Below, piece by piece: positions 34,657-43,813 of a DNA stretch of 64,000 nucleotides. Both the position numbers and the translations under genes were made by a program. Under the pieces are notes generated by a model, which saw nothing but the letters and a program-made list of their open reading frames with translations, did no database searches and was not told the origin of the DNA. The DNA is from Parasulfuritortus sp037439465 (lineage in GTDB: Bacteria; Pseudomonadota; Gammaproteobacteria; Burkholderiales; Thiobacillaceae). Location: the NCBI GenBank assembly GCA_037439465.1, contig JBBIVX010000015.1:1-64000 (forward strand), written 5' to 3'. Numbering within the stretch: position 1 is the stretch's first letter; every line of letters starts with the position of its first letter.

Positions 34657-35684
34657 TGTGACGGTTCCTTGCCGCCGGCGTGGCCATAGACCCGCGGTTG
34701 GGTGTAGGCGTCAATGAGCGGCGCCGCCACATTCATGATGAGGACAGAGAAGGCCACGCCATCAGGGAAGCCGCCGAAGACGCGAATGATGACTGTGATG
34801 AAGCCCGCCAGTCCGGCGAAGATGAGTTTGCCGCGCGGCGTGGCGCAGGCGCTGACCGGGTCGGTGGCGATGAAGAAGGCCCCCAGCATGACGCCGCCGG
34901 AGAAGAGATGGAAGAGGGGCCCGGCGTGGCGGGCCGGGTCGAGAAGGTGAAGGCCGCCGGCGGTGAGGGCGACGGCGGTCAGGAAGGCCGCCGGGATATG
35001 CCAGGTGATCACCCGGCTCGCCATCAGTCCAAGACCGCCGAGCAGGTACAGCATGGCGACGGTTTCGCCACCCTTGCCGCCGATCCAGCCGAAGATGGGC
35101 TGTGCGTAGGTGCTATGGATGTCTTTGCCGGCACGGGTCAGGGTCTTGAGGGTGTCGAGTGGCGTCGCCGTGGTATAGGCGTCCGGGGTGATGCCGCCGC
35201 CGCCCAGCACCAGGTTGAAGGCCTCGCCCAGGCCAGGGGCATGGTTGGCCAGTTGGACTGGAGCCGGCCACTGGGTCATGTAGGTGGGGAAACTGATGAT
35301 GAGCACCGCGTAACCGACCATGGCCGGGTTGAAGGGGTTCTGACCGAGGCCGCCGTAGAGATGCTTGGCTACCACCACGGCGAAGAGGAGACCGATGGCG
35401 TACAGCCAGAGTGGCGCCAGGGTGGGCACGGACAGGGCGAACAGCCAGGCGGTCAACAGCACCGAACCGTCGCTCAGGAAGGGCTTGAGCGCATAGCCGC
35501 GCCAGAGCAGGGCCAGGGCCTCGAAGCCGATGGCGAGCAGGCCACACAGCAACAGGCTGACCCAGATGCCGGGCCCGAACAGCCAGGCATGGGCAAGCGT
35601 GCCAGGGAGCAGCGCCGCCATCACCTTCGTCATGGTCAGGCGCACCGAATTGTTGGCGCTCAGTACGTAAGGCGAGCCGATCAT
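34653..35684 (-). CDS. rnfD: Rnf complex flavoprotein subunit RnfD
   Basis: A 343-residue integral membrane protein with about ten hydrophobic segments. The N terminus SPYVLSANNSVRLTMTKVM and the segment TTATPLDTLK are typical; the Thr in TATPL is the position of the covalent FMN in other RnfD proteins. It overlaps rnfC and rnfG by four bases on either side, which suggests coupled translation. Confidence 0.96.
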   Translation of the reverse strand: MIGSPYVLSANNSVRLTMTKVMAALLPGTLAHAWLFGPGIWVSLLLCGLLAIGFEALALLWRGYALKPFLSDGSVLLTAWLFALSVPTLAPLWLYAIGLLFAVVVAKHLYGGLGQNPFNPAMVGYAVLIISFPTYMTQWPAPVQLANHAPGLGEAFNLVLGGGGITPDAYTTATPLDTLKTLTRAGKDIHSTYAQPIFGWIGGKGGETVAMLYLLGGLGLMASRVITWHIPAAFLTAVALTAGGLHLLDPARHAGPLFHLFSGGVMLGAFFIATDPVSACATPRGKLIFAGLAGFITVIIRVFGGFPDGVAFSVLIMNVAAPLIDAYTQPRVYGHAGGKEPSQ

Positions 35685-37312
35685 GTGTCCTGCTCCGTGG
35701 CCGCGTGCTGCCGGCGCGCCTCGATCTCGGCGACCTGTTGTTGTTGCGCTGGCGTCAGGTGCTCGACGTTCCTGGGGTTGACACCCTGCTTGGCCGCCTT
35801 GGCGCGCTCGATGGCGGCGTCGAGGATGGCCTGTTTGCGCGCCGCCTCGGGGTCATCGGCCGTGGCTGGCGGCCGGCCGGCAGCCGCCTTGTGCAGGCGC
35901 GCCGCCTTTTCCTGCTTTTCCCTCTCCAGGCGGAAGGCCTGGAAATCATGGCGTTGCCGCGCCTCGTCGGAGGCGCGCTTGCTGCGCTCCTGGGCGTGGA
36001 TCTCGCTCTTGGCGTAGCGATAGTAATCCACCAGCGGAATATGACTGGGGCAGACATGGCTGCAGCAGCCGCACTCGATGCAGTCGAACAGTTGGTAGCG
36101 GCGCGCCTTGTCGAAGTTTTTTGCCCGCGCATGGACATACATCTCGAAGGGTTGCAGGCCGACCGGGCAGGCCAGGGCGCATTGGCCGCAACGGATGCAG
36201 GGCAGGGCCGCCGGCCGCGGCGGGAACAAGCGGTCGCTGGTGGCGATGAGGCAGTTTACGCCCTTGCTCACCGGCGCTACGGTGTCGCTGAGTTCGAAAC
36301 CCATCATCGGCCCGCCGACCAGCCAGCCCCGGCTGTCCGGCAAGGCGCCGCCGGCCAGGCGTATGAGTTGCTCGATGGGCGTGCCCAGGCGAATCTCGAA
36401 GTTGCCCGGAGCGCGCACCTGGCCGGTGACCGTAACGATCCGTGTCAGCAACGGCTCGCCCAGCTCGACGGCGCGGTAGAGACTGTAGGCGGTGGCGACG
36501 TTGAAGACCTGAATGCCGATATCGGTGGAAAGCTTGCCGGAGGGCACTTCCAGGCCAGTAAGGAGCTGTATCAACTGCTTGCCGCCGCCGCTGGGGTAGC
36601 GGGTAGGCACCATCACCACCTCCATGGGCAGCCCCAGGGCGGAGGCGGCTTCTGCCACGGCCGCCACGGCCTGCGGCTTGTTGTCTTCGATGCCGAGCAG
36701 GAGATGGCGCGCGCCCAGGGCGTGACGCATGATCGCGGCGCCACGCAACATTTCGTTGGCCCGTTCACGCATCAGCCGGTCGTCGCAGGTGATCCAGGGC
36801 TCGCATTCGGCGCCATTGAGGATAAGGGTGTGGATGCCGCCGGCGGCCGGCTCAAGTTTCACATGACTGGGAAAGATCGCGCCGCCGAGGCCGACCAGAC
36901 CCATTTCGGCCAGCTTCGCCGCCAGCTCGCCGGGGGCGAGGTCGCGCCAGTCGATGGGCGTTATTGCGATGCTGGCATCGCGGCCGTCGGCGCTGATCTC
37001 CATGCACAGATCGGGCAAACCCGAGGGGTGGGCGACTGGCCGCGGCCCGATGGCGGTCACTTGGCCGGAGGTGGGAGCATGCACGGCGGCACTGATGTGA
37101 CCGTCGGCGGCGCCGATGCGCTGGCCGCGCAGCACGGTATCGCCCACCTTCACCACAGGCCGGGCCGGATTGCCGAAGTGCTGGCGCAGCGGCACGACAT
37201 AGCGTTCGTACAGGGGGGCCCCGACGATCGGCCGCTCACACGACTCAGTCTTGTGCTCGTCCGGGTGGATGCCGCCGGGGAACGCGTGGAGGACGCGCGC
37301 GGTGCCGTTCAT
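35681..37312 (-). CDS. rnfC: Rnf complex NADH-binding subunit RnfC
   Basis: A 543-residue peripheral subunit with NADH, FMN and two 4Fe-4S clusters. It begins FPGGIHPDEHK and contains the glycine-rich LVGLGGAIFPSHVKL and ILNGAECEPWITCDDRL. Two cluster motifs follow, CIRCGQCALACP and CIECGCCSHVCP. After these comes a short charged coiled-coil tail, much shorter than the long repeats of enteric RnfC. The ATG at 37312 overlaps the rnfB stop. Confidence 0.96.
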   Translation of the reverse strand: MNGTARVLHAFPGGIHPDEHKTESCERPIVGAPLYERYVVPLRQHFGNPARPVVKVGDTVLRGQRIGAADGHISAAVHAPTSGQVTAIGPRPVAHPSGLPDLCMEISADGRDASIAITPIDWRDLAPGELAAKLAEMGLVGLGGAIFPSHVKLEPAAGGIHTLILNGAECEPWITCDDRLMRERANEMLRGAAIMRHALGARHLLLGIEDNKPQAVAAVAEAASALGLPMEVVMVPTRYPSGGGKQLIQLLTGLEVPSGKLSTDIGIQVFNVATAYSLYRAVELGEPLLTRIVTVTGQVRAPGNFEIRLGTPIEQLIRLAGGALPDSRGWLVGGPMMGFELSDTVAPVSKGVNCLIATSDRLFPPRPAALPCIRCGQCALACPVGLQPFEMYVHARAKNFDKARRYQLFDCIECGCCSHVCPSHIPLVDYYRYAKSEIHAQERSKRASDEARQRHDFQAFRLEREKQEKAARLHKAAAGRPPATADDPEAARKQAILDAAIERAKAAKQGVNPRNVEHLTPAQQQQVAEIEARRQHAATEQDT

Positions 37313-37884
37313 GACGCGCCCTTCGCGGGTAGTGTGGCGGCCACGGGGCGAATGGGAAAGACCGGGTAGCGCCACTTCCAGGAATCCAGCCGCTCCGGGA
37401 CGATCCGCATGCTGATGCAGTCCACCGGGCAGGGCGCTACACACAGCTCGCAGCCGGTGCAACGGTCGGCAACGATGACATGCAACTGCTTCGAGGCGCC
37501 GACGATGGCATCGACCGGGCAGGCCTGGATGCATAGGGTGCAGCCGATGCAGGTGTTTTCGTCGATGATGGCCACCGACTTGGGTTTGGATACCAGGCCC
37601 TCGCCCAGGGGTTTGGGGTCCACTCCCAGCAGTTCGGCCAGTTGTTTGATGCCGGCCTCGCCGCCTGGCGGGCAGCGGTTGATGTCGGCTTCGCCCTTGG
37701 CGATGGCCTCGGCATAGGGACGGCAGCCGGGAAAACCGCACTGGCCGCATTGGGTCTGCGGCAGGATGGCGTCGATCTTGTCCACCAAAGGGTCACCCTC
37801 GACCCGGTAGTGCGCCTTGGCCCAGCCCAGGACCGCGCCCAGGACGAGGCCGATGGCCGCCATGACGAACAATGCATTCAACAT
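37309..37884 (-). CDS. rnfB: Rnf complex ferredoxin-like subunit RnfB
   Basis: A 191-residue protein with an N-terminal membrane helix (about 3-22). A four-Cys domain follows (CGQCGFPGC then a Cys in NRCPPGGEAG), then two ferredoxin-type motifs, CIGCTLCIQACP and CTGCELCVAPCP. RnfB is the entry point for electrons from ferredoxin. A 97-base gap separates it from rnfA, the only clear break within the rnf cluster. Confidence 0.96.
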   Translation of the reverse strand: MLNALFVMAAIGLVLGAVLGWAKAHYRVEGDPLVDKIDAILPQTQCGQCGFPGCRPYAEAIAKGEADINRCPPGGEAGIKQLAELLGVDPKPLGEGLVSKPKSVAIIDENTCIGCTLCIQACPVDAIVGASKQLHVIVADRCTGCELCVAPCPVDCISMRIVPERLDSWKWRYPVFPIRPVAATLPAKGAS

Positions 37885-37981
37885 CAGTGGCCATGCCGGC
37901 GCAGGCCGGTAACCCGTTTTCTCAAGGGCTGGGCAGCGGCCGGTGCCTGGACGTTACTGCCCGGCTGAAACGGCGGCAGGT

Positions 37982-38557
37982 TCATTTGATCAGACCGGAA
38001 AAGCCCATGAAGGCCAGGCTCATCAGACTGGCGGTGACCATGGCGATGCTGACCCCCTGGAAGGGCTTGGGCACGTCGGCGGCTTCCAGCCGCTCGCGCA
38101 GGGCGGCGAACAGCACCAGCACCAGGCTGAAACCGAGGGCGCCGCCGAGACCATAGAGTAGCGACTCGACGAAATCGTGCTGCTCCTGCACGTTCAAAAG
38201 CGGAATGCCCAGCACCGCGCAGTTGGTGGTGATTAGAGGCAGGTAGATGCCCAGCACGCGGAACAGCACCGGGCTGGTTTTCTTGATGAACATCTCAGTG
38301 AAGCCGACGATGGAGGCAATCACCACGATGAACGACAAGGTGCGCAGATAGGTGAGGTCGGGGCCCAGCAGATAGTGATCGACCAGATAGCTCAAGCCGG
38401 CGCCCAGGGTGAGTACGAAGGTGGTGGCGGCGCTCATGCCGATGGCAGCCTCCAGCTTTCTGGATACCCCCATGAATGGACACAGGCCAAGTATCTTGGC
38501 CATCACGATGTTATTGACGAACACCGTGCCGATGAGGATGTAGAGATAGTGGTCCAT
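37982..38557 (-). CDS. rnfA: Rnf complex membrane subunit RnfA
   Basis: A 191-residue six-helix membrane protein, the usual first gene of rnfABCDGE. It has the conserved NNIVMAKILGLCPFMGVS and LPLITTNCAVLG segments, with the Cys residues that fit the shared intramembrane cluster. RnfA to RnfE together form a complete Rnf complex in this window. Confidence 0.97.
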   Translation of the reverse strand: MDHYLYILIGTVFVNNIVMAKILGLCPFMGVSRKLEAAIGMSAATTFVLTLGAGLSYLVDHYLLGPDLTYLRTLSFIVVIASIVGFTEMFIKKTSPVLFRVLGIYLPLITTNCAVLGIPLLNVQEQHDFVESLLYGLGGALGFSLVLVLFAALRERLEAADVPKPFQGVSIAMVTASLMSLAFMGFSGLIK

Positions 38558-38651
38558 TGGGCGAGCCGACTGGCACCGGAATTATCCGCTACTGGGGGCG
38601 GCGATACAACCGCGGGAACGCCCGTGCGGCGCTTTCCAGGCGCGGTGAAGT

Positions 38652-38891
38652 TCAGTCGATGAGGTTGTGCGCGCCATCGCAAAAAGGCGGTGTCGCGGTG
38701 TATTTGCAGCCGCACAGGTAGACCCGGCTTTTTTCGCTGATTGACATTTGCACCGGCGCGATACCGGTCCCCGCGTGTGCGCCGTCGCAGAAAGGCTGGG
38801 TTTTGGAGCGGCCGCAGGCACACCACCAGTATTCACCCGGTTCCAGGTCCATCGTATAGGGAAATTTCTGGGCGACGACGGCATCCATCAT
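38652..38891 (-). CDS. Twin CDGSH-type iron-sulphur protein
   Basis: A 79-residue protein with two CDGSH iron-sulphur motifs, CACGRSKTQPFCDGAH and CGCKYTATPPFCDGAH. Each has three Cys and one His for a 2Fe-2S cluster; Ala replaces Ser in the CDGSH core, which is common. No membrane anchor is seen, unlike mitoNEET. The start may be the first or second Met. Its position 94 bases upstream of rnfA, on the same strand, allows a role in redox or iron-sulphur handling linked to Rnf, but this is not shown. Confidence 0.93.
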   Translation of the reverse strand: MMDAVVAQKFPYTMDLEPGEYWWCACGRSKTQPFCDGAHAGTGIAPVQMSISEKSRVYLCGCKYTATPPFCDGAHNLID

Positions 38892-38963
38892 GGTCTTGCT
38901 CCGCGAACTGACTGTAAGGAACGCGCATTATGCGCCAAATAACCGACTAAATATATCTGGTAT

Positions 38964-40079
38964 TTAGTGTGGCAAGAGGTCATGCCAGTCAGCCGGAGAA
39001 ATTCCGAGGTCGGCGGCCAGTCCGGCATGGACGACGCGGCCGGAGGCCAGATTGAGGCCGGCGGAAAAACCGGCGTCGGCGGCGCAGGCGGCGTGTGCGC
39101 CCCGCTCCGCCAGGCGGATGAGGTAAGGCAACGTGGCGGCCTCCAGTGCCTGGCTGCTGGTGCGGGCGACGCTGCCGGGCATGTTGGCGACACCGTAGTG
39201 GACCACGCCTTCCGTCACGAAAAACGGCGCGGCATGGCTGGTGACGCGCGAGGTTTCGGCGATGCCGCCCTGGTCGATGGCGACATCGACCAGGGCAGCC
39301 CCTTTCATCATGCGCCGCACCAGGTCACGTGAGATGAGGCGGGGCGCGCGGCGGCCATGGACATAGACGGCGCCAACGACGAGGTCGGCCTCCGTGATCT
39401 CCTCCGCGATCGCCTCGGTACTGGCGAGCCGGGTGCGCACACGACCTGGATAACGCGCCTCGAAGGCACGCAATCTGTCCGCATTGCGATCCAGCAGCAC
39501 CACATCGGCGCCGATGCCGACGGCGATGTGGGCAGCGTTGACGCCCACTTCGCCGCCACCCAGGATCATCACGCGGCCCGGCGCAACGGCGTCGACGCCG
39601 GACAGGAGGAGGCCACGGCCGCCATTCTTCATCTCCAGCGCCTGCATGCCGACCTGTATGGCCAGCCGCCCCGCCACCCGCGACATCGGCGCTAGCAGGG
39701 GGGTGCGGCCGGCCGCGTCTTCCACCGTTTCGAAGGCAATCGCGGTGACCCCCAGGTCGAGCAGGGCGCGGGCCAGTTGCGGCGCGGCGGCGAGGTGCAG
39801 GTAACAGAACAGCAATTGCCCCGGGCGCAGCCAGGGCAGTTCATGGGGTTGCGGCTCCTTGACCTTGAAGATCAGATCGGCGGTGTAGACCGCCTTCGCG
39901 TCGGCGGTTACGGTGGCGCCGGCGGTCAGATAGTCCTGGTTGGAGAAACCTATGGCGCTACCGGCCTCGCGTTCGACCAGTACGGTGTGTCCGGCCCGCA
40001 CCAGCGCCGCGACGCCGGACGGTGTGGCCGCGACACGGTGTTCATGTAACTTGCTCTCTTTGGGAATGCCGATGTGCAT
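38964..40079 (-). CDS. ald: Alanine dehydrogenase
   Basis: A 371-residue NAD-dependent enzyme interconverting L-alanine and pyruvate plus ammonia. It begins MHIGIPKESKLHEHRVAATP, has catalytic-type residues in KVKEPQPHE, YLHLAA and DVAIDQGG, and an NAD-binding glycine motif in ILGGGEVGVNAA. Length equals the family standard (about 371). I chose the Met at 40079; an upstream GTG at 40118 would add unconserved residues. Pyruvate made here could enter PFOR. Confidence 0.93.
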   Translation of the reverse strand: MHIGIPKESKLHEHRVAATPSGVAALVRAGHTVLVEREAGSAIGFSNQDYLTAGATVTADAKAVYTADLIFKVKEPQPHELPWLRPGQLLFCYLHLAAAPQLARALLDLGVTAIAFETVEDAAGRTPLLAPMSRVAGRLAIQVGMQALEMKNGGRGLLLSGVDAVAPGRVMILGGGEVGVNAAHIAVGIGADVVLLDRNADRLRAFEARYPGRVRTRLASTEAIAEEITEADLVVGAVYVHGRRAPRLISRDLVRRMMKGAALVDVAIDQGGIAETSRVTSHAAPFFVTEGVVHYGVANMPGSVARTSSQALEAATLPYLIRLAERGAHAACAADAGFSAGLNLASGRVVHAGLAADLGISPADWHDLLPH

Positions 40080-40107
40080 GGGCGATGAGCGCAGAAATGT
40101 GTCGCCG

Positions 40108-42429
40108 CTATTGTGCACGATCTGGCCGCCAATGCTTGAGCCGCAACGAATTGCTGACTACCGACACCGACGACAGGGCCATGGCGGCGCCGGCGATCAC
40201 CGGATTGAGGTAACCGAGCGCCGCCAGGGGCAGGGCCAGGATATTGTAGAAAAAAGCGAAAAACAGGTTTTGCCGTATACGCCGCATGACCACCTGCGAC
40301 AGTTCGATGGCATCGACGACGGCGTTGAGATCGTTGTGCATCAGGGTGATGTCCGCCGCTTCCATGGCGATATCGGCTCCGGCCCTCATGGCGAAGCCGA
40401 TGTCGGCGCTGGCCAGCGCCGGTGCATCGTTGACGCCATCGCCGGCCATGGCGACGATCTTGCCCTCAGACTTGAGGGAGGCCACGACGATGGCTTTGTC
40501 CTGGGGCTTGACGCCGGCCCGCCAGTCGTCGATGTCCACTTCCCGGGCAATGGCCGCCGCCGTGGCGGCATTGTCGCCGGTGAGCATGAGCGGGTGAATG
40601 CCGGCCGCCTTGAGCCGGGCGACGGCGGCCTTGGAGGTGGCGCGGGCACGGTCGGAAAAGGTCATGCGCGCAAGGGGCCGTCCGGCCTCGCTCAGGGCGA
40701 TGACCGTGGCTGTTCCCTCCGTGGCCGTCGGTGTTGCTGCGGCAAGCCGTAGCGGCCTTCCCGTCACCGTCCCGCTCACCCCCTCGCCGGGTAGGTTGAT
40801 GAAATCGCTGACTGGCGGGATGTTCAGGCCGCGCGCTCTGGCCGCATCGCCCAGCGCCTGGGCGATGGGGTGGTTGCTGCCTTGTTCCAGCGCGGCCGCC
40901 AGAGTGAGCATGGCCGCATCGTCGGGAGTCATGGCGGTGAGTGTGGGCTTGCCCTCGGTCAATGTGCCGGTCTTGTCGAGCACCAGCACATCGACCCGTT
41001 CGGAGCGTTCCAGTACCTCGGCGGCGCGTACCAGTATGCCCAGTTGAGCACCCCGTCCCAGGCCGACCATGACCGCCGTCGGAGTGGCCAGGCCGAGGGC
41101 GCACGGGCAGGCGATGACCAGTACCGCCACTGCCGGTATGAGGCTCTGGCCGAGGCTGCCGCTCAGCAGCCACCAGCCGGCCAGGGTGGCGAGGGCGAGG
41201 GCGATGACTGCTGGCACGAAGATGGCGGAAACGCGGTCGGCCAGATGCTGGATGGGCGCCCTGGAGCCCTGCGCCGTTTCGGTAAGGCGGATGATCTCCA
41301 TGAGCTGGGTGTGGGCGCCGATGCCCTCCGCCCTGATTATCAACTGGCCGGATAGATTCTGTGTGCCGGCGTAGACCGTGGAGGCACCGATCTTCTCGAC
41401 TGGCTGACTCTCGCCGGTGAGCAGACTTTCATCCACCTCCGAGCGTCCGTCCTCGACACGACCGTCCACCGGGAAGCGTTCGCCGGCCCGTACCCGTACC
41501 CGGTCGCCGGGCTGGATCCGGTCGATCGCCGTTTCCACCGCCACGCCATCCCGTTCCACCCAGGCCGTGCGCGGCGCCAGGCTCAACAGCTGTTCGATGG
41601 CGGCTGAGGTGCGGTGCTTGGCGCCGGCCTCCAGCAATTTACCGAGACGGACAAGGGTGATGACGGCGGCGCCGGCCTCGAAATAGAGGTGGCCGGCCGG
41701 GTCGGAGAGGAGGGTGGCGAGGCTGAAGAAGTAGGCGGCGCTGGTGCCCAGGGCCACCAGCACGTCCATGTTGGCGCCACCGCCGCGCAAGCTCTTCCAG
41801 GCGCCATCATAGAAACGCCAGCCAGCCCAGAATTGCACCGGTGTCGCCAGCAGCCATTGCACCCAGCCGGGGAGACCGCTGCCGTGGTGCGGACCGAGCA
41901 TGACGGCCATGTGCGCCAGCAGCGGCAGGGTAAGCAGGGCGGCGACGGTCAAGACCCGGACCTCGTGGCGATAGGCGATCGCCTGGCGTTGTTTTTCCTG
42001 TGCCCGCGCTTCCTCGCTGTCGGGGGTGGCGGCATAGCCGCTGCGCGTCACCGCGGCGAGCAGGGCCTGCACGTCGGCCAGGCCAGGTTGGTAGCGTACC
42101 CGCGCCCGCTCGGTGGCCAGGTTGACATGGGCCTCGACACCGGGCAGGGCGTTCAGTGCCCGCTCCAGGCGCTGTACGCAGGCGGCGCAGGTCATGCCGG
42201 TGATATTGAGGTCGATGCGGCGGGATGGCACCGAGAAGCCGGTCTTATCCACCTGGGCGAGGATGTCGTCGGCGCTGCTCAGGGTAGGGTCGAATTCGAC
42301 ATCGGCCGCTTCCGTGGCCAGGTTGACGTGTGCTTGCACGCCCGGCAGGCGATTGAGGTTTTTCTCCAGCCGGGACGCACAGGCGGCGCAGCTCATGCCG
42401 GCGATGGGGAGGGAGAGCTTGCTTGTCAT
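40108..42429 (-). CDS. copA: Copper-translocating P1B-type ATPase with two HMA domains
   Basis: A 773-residue Cu+-exporting type ATPase. Two N-terminal metal-binding domains contain GMSCAACASRL and GMTCAACVQRL. About eight membrane helices follow, with the CPC motif in IACPCALG near 443, the phosphorylation site DKTGTLTEG near 483, HP in GSNHPIAQ and GDGVNDAPALA. CPC with CxxC domains indicates Cu+ rather than Ni2+ specificity. The ATG at 42429 is taken; an in-frame ATG at 42480, six bases after cbiO, is an alternative, and neither has a clear ribosome site. It ends the nickel-import operon. Confidence 0.93.
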   Translation of the reverse strand: MTSKLSLPIAGMSCAACASRLEKNLNRLPGVQAHVNLATEAADVEFDPTLSSADDILAQVDKTGFSVPSRRIDLNITGMTCAACVQRLERALNALPGVEAHVNLATERARVRYQPGLADVQALLAAVTRSGYAATPDSEEARAQEKQRQAIAYRHEVRVLTVAALLTLPLLAHMAVMLGPHHGSGLPGWVQWLLATPVQFWAGWRFYDGAWKSLRGGGANMDVLVALGTSAAYFFSLATLLSDPAGHLYFEAGAAVITLVRLGKLLEAGAKHRTSAAIEQLLSLAPRTAWVERDGVAVETAIDRIQPGDRVRVRAGERFPVDGRVEDGRSEVDESLLTGESQPVEKIGASTVYAGTQNLSGQLIIRAEGIGAHTQLMEIIRLTETAQGSRAPIQHLADRVSAIFVPAVIALALATLAGWWLLSGSLGQSLIPAVAVLVIACPCALGLATPTAVMVGLGRGAQLGILVRAAEVLERSERVDVLVLDKTGTLTEGKPTLTAMTPDDAAMLTLAAALEQGSNHPIAQALGDAARARGLNIPPVSDFINLPGEGVSGTVTGRPLRLAAATPTATEGTATVIALSEAGRPLARMTFSDRARATSKAAVARLKAAGIHPLMLTGDNAATAAAIAREVDIDDWRAGVKPQDKAIVVASLKSEGKIVAMAGDGVNDAPALASADIGFAMRAGADIAMEAADITLMHNDLNAVVDAIELSQVVMRRIRQNLFFAFFYNILALPLAALGYLNPVIAGAAMALSSVSVVSNSLRLKHWRPDRAQ

Positions 42430-42486
42430 GTTGGAGCGACTGCCTGTGCGGGGTGTGGTTCCGTCGGTTAGCGCGGGCATAGGGGC

Positions 42487-43260
42487 TTATTGCCAATCAT
42501 GAGTATGAAAATGGCGATGCGTGAGGCCGCCGTGCGGGTGGCTGTGGCTGTGGGCGAGATTGGCGGCGATCAGCCGCTTTAGGTCGCCGAGGAATGGCGC
42601 GATGAGACCATCGTGGATAAGACGGTGGCTTTCGTCCAGCACCAGCGCACGTTGGCCAAGTTCGGCGGCGAGACTGAGGTTGTGGGTGGCGGTGATGACG
42701 GTGGCGGGCAGGCCGGCGAGCAGTTCCACCAACCAGCCAGTGGAACGGGGATCGAGACCGGCGGTGGGTTCATCCAGCAGCAGCAGCCTGGGTTCATTGA
42801 CCAAGAGCGCGGCCAGACAGACCTTTTGTTTTTCACCTCCGGACAAGCCGAACGGTGGCCGCTCCATGTATCGGCTCACCCCGACCCTGTCAGCCCAATG
42901 CCGCACCCGAGCGTCCACGTCGGTCAGGCCCAGTTGGCGCGGCCCAAACGCCAGTTCGTCGTAGACCGTGGGGTTGAACAGCATGGCATCCGGGTTCTGG
43001 AACAGCAGCGCCACCCCGGCGCGAAATTTTTTCCCCAGGGAGGTCTTGTTCAAGGCCGCCGGGGTGATGCGCACTCCCTGGTAGAGGATGGTGCCGGCCG
43101 CCGGAGCAATAAGACCGTCGATGAGCTTGAGCAAGGTGGATTTGCCGGTGCCGTTGGCCCCCAGTAAAACCACCTTCTCGCCCGGCGCGACTGTGAAACT
43201 CACCCCGTCTAGCACGATGGCGTGTTCGTGCCGGTAGTCGACAGCCCTCAGCTCAAGCAT
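42487..43260 (-). CDS. cbiO: Ni/Co ECF transporter ATPase with His-rich tail
   Basis: A 257-residue ABC ATPase of the CbiO/NikO type. Walker A is GANGTGKST, the Q loop is in LLFQNPDAMLF, the signature is LSGGEKQK, Walker B is LLLLDEPTAGLD and the switch His is in ATHNLS. The last about 22 residues carry eight histidines (HSHSHPH then HRHFHTH), not part of a normal ABC fold. That tail may bind Ni2+ or Co2+ at the cytoplasmic exit. The Met at 43260 overlaps the cbiQ stop by eight bases; the longer upstream in-frame version is not conserved. Confidence 0.94.
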   Translation of the reverse strand: MLELRAVDYRHEHAIVLDGVSFTVAPGEKVVLLGANGTGKSTLLKLIDGLIAPAAGTILYQGVRITPAALNKTSLGKKFRAGVALLFQNPDAMLFNPTVYDELAFGPRQLGLTDVDARVRHWADRVGVSRYMERPPFGLSGGEKQKVCLAALLVNEPRLLLLDEPTAGLDPRSTGWLVELLAGLPATVITATHNLSLAAELGQRALVLDESHRLIHDGLIAPFLGDLKRLIAANLAHSHSHPHGGLTHRHFHTHDWQ

Positions 43261-43813
43261 CGAAGAGCCCGCGAGAGCGCAAGGCCTGGGCCGTGTCCCG
43301 CGTGCTGTGGAGACTCTTTTCCATGAACCAGGAGGCGGCGGCGGCGCTGGCACGGTAGCGGTCCATCAGGGTGGGAGGATGTGGCGAGCGGCTCAGCAGG
43401 GCGAGGTGGAAATCATCGTGGGCGCGGCGGAAGGCCAGGGCCTGGCTGTAGGCGAGGCCGATGAGGTAGCTGAGGGTGCGGGAAAAGCCGAGGGCGTTGA
43501 ACAGGTTGGCGCGGGCCATGAAGAGAAATGTCATGAAGGTCAGCAGCAAGACACGCAAATTAATGAGCAGAAGCGTGGGCCAAGGGTCGCGCCCCGTCAA
43601 GCCGACGAGGATGGCATAGCCGCCCCCGATTGCCAGATTGAAGACCAGGATGGCCTTGAGCGAGCGGCGCAGCAGGCGGGCGGCATCACGGCCGGCGAGG
43701 GCGAGGGCCAACAACAGCAGGGCAGCCAACCAGACGGGGTCATGCAGCAGTGAGACGAGCAGCACGGCCAAGGCGTAGAGTGCCAGCAGTAAACGGTCGG
43801 GTCGTCTGCGCAT
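43253..43813 (-). CDS. cbiQ: Ni/Co ECF transporter transmembrane T-component
   Basis: A 186-residue CbiQ/NikQ-like membrane protein, shorter than typical T-components (about 220-260). It has about four hydrophobic segments and ends with the coupling-helix type sequence TAQALRSRGLFD (pattern A-x-R-A/S-R-G). ATG at 43813 overlaps the cbiM stop (ATGA). It couples the ATPase CbiO to the substrate-binding CbiM. Confidence 0.88.
   Translation of the reverse strand: MRRRPDRLLLALYALAVLLVSLLHDPVWLAALLLLALALAGRDAARLLRRSLKAILVFNLAIGGGYAILVGLTGRDPWPTLLLINLRVLLLTFMTFLFMARANLFNALGFSRTLSYLIGLAYSQALAFRRAHDDFHLALLSRSPHPPTLMDRYRASAAAASWFMEKSLHSTRDTAQALRSRGLFDA

Noticed and set aside
35705..37369. Plus-strand frame of 554 codons opposite rnfC
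   Set aside because: Shadow of rnfC, which has intact cluster motifs.
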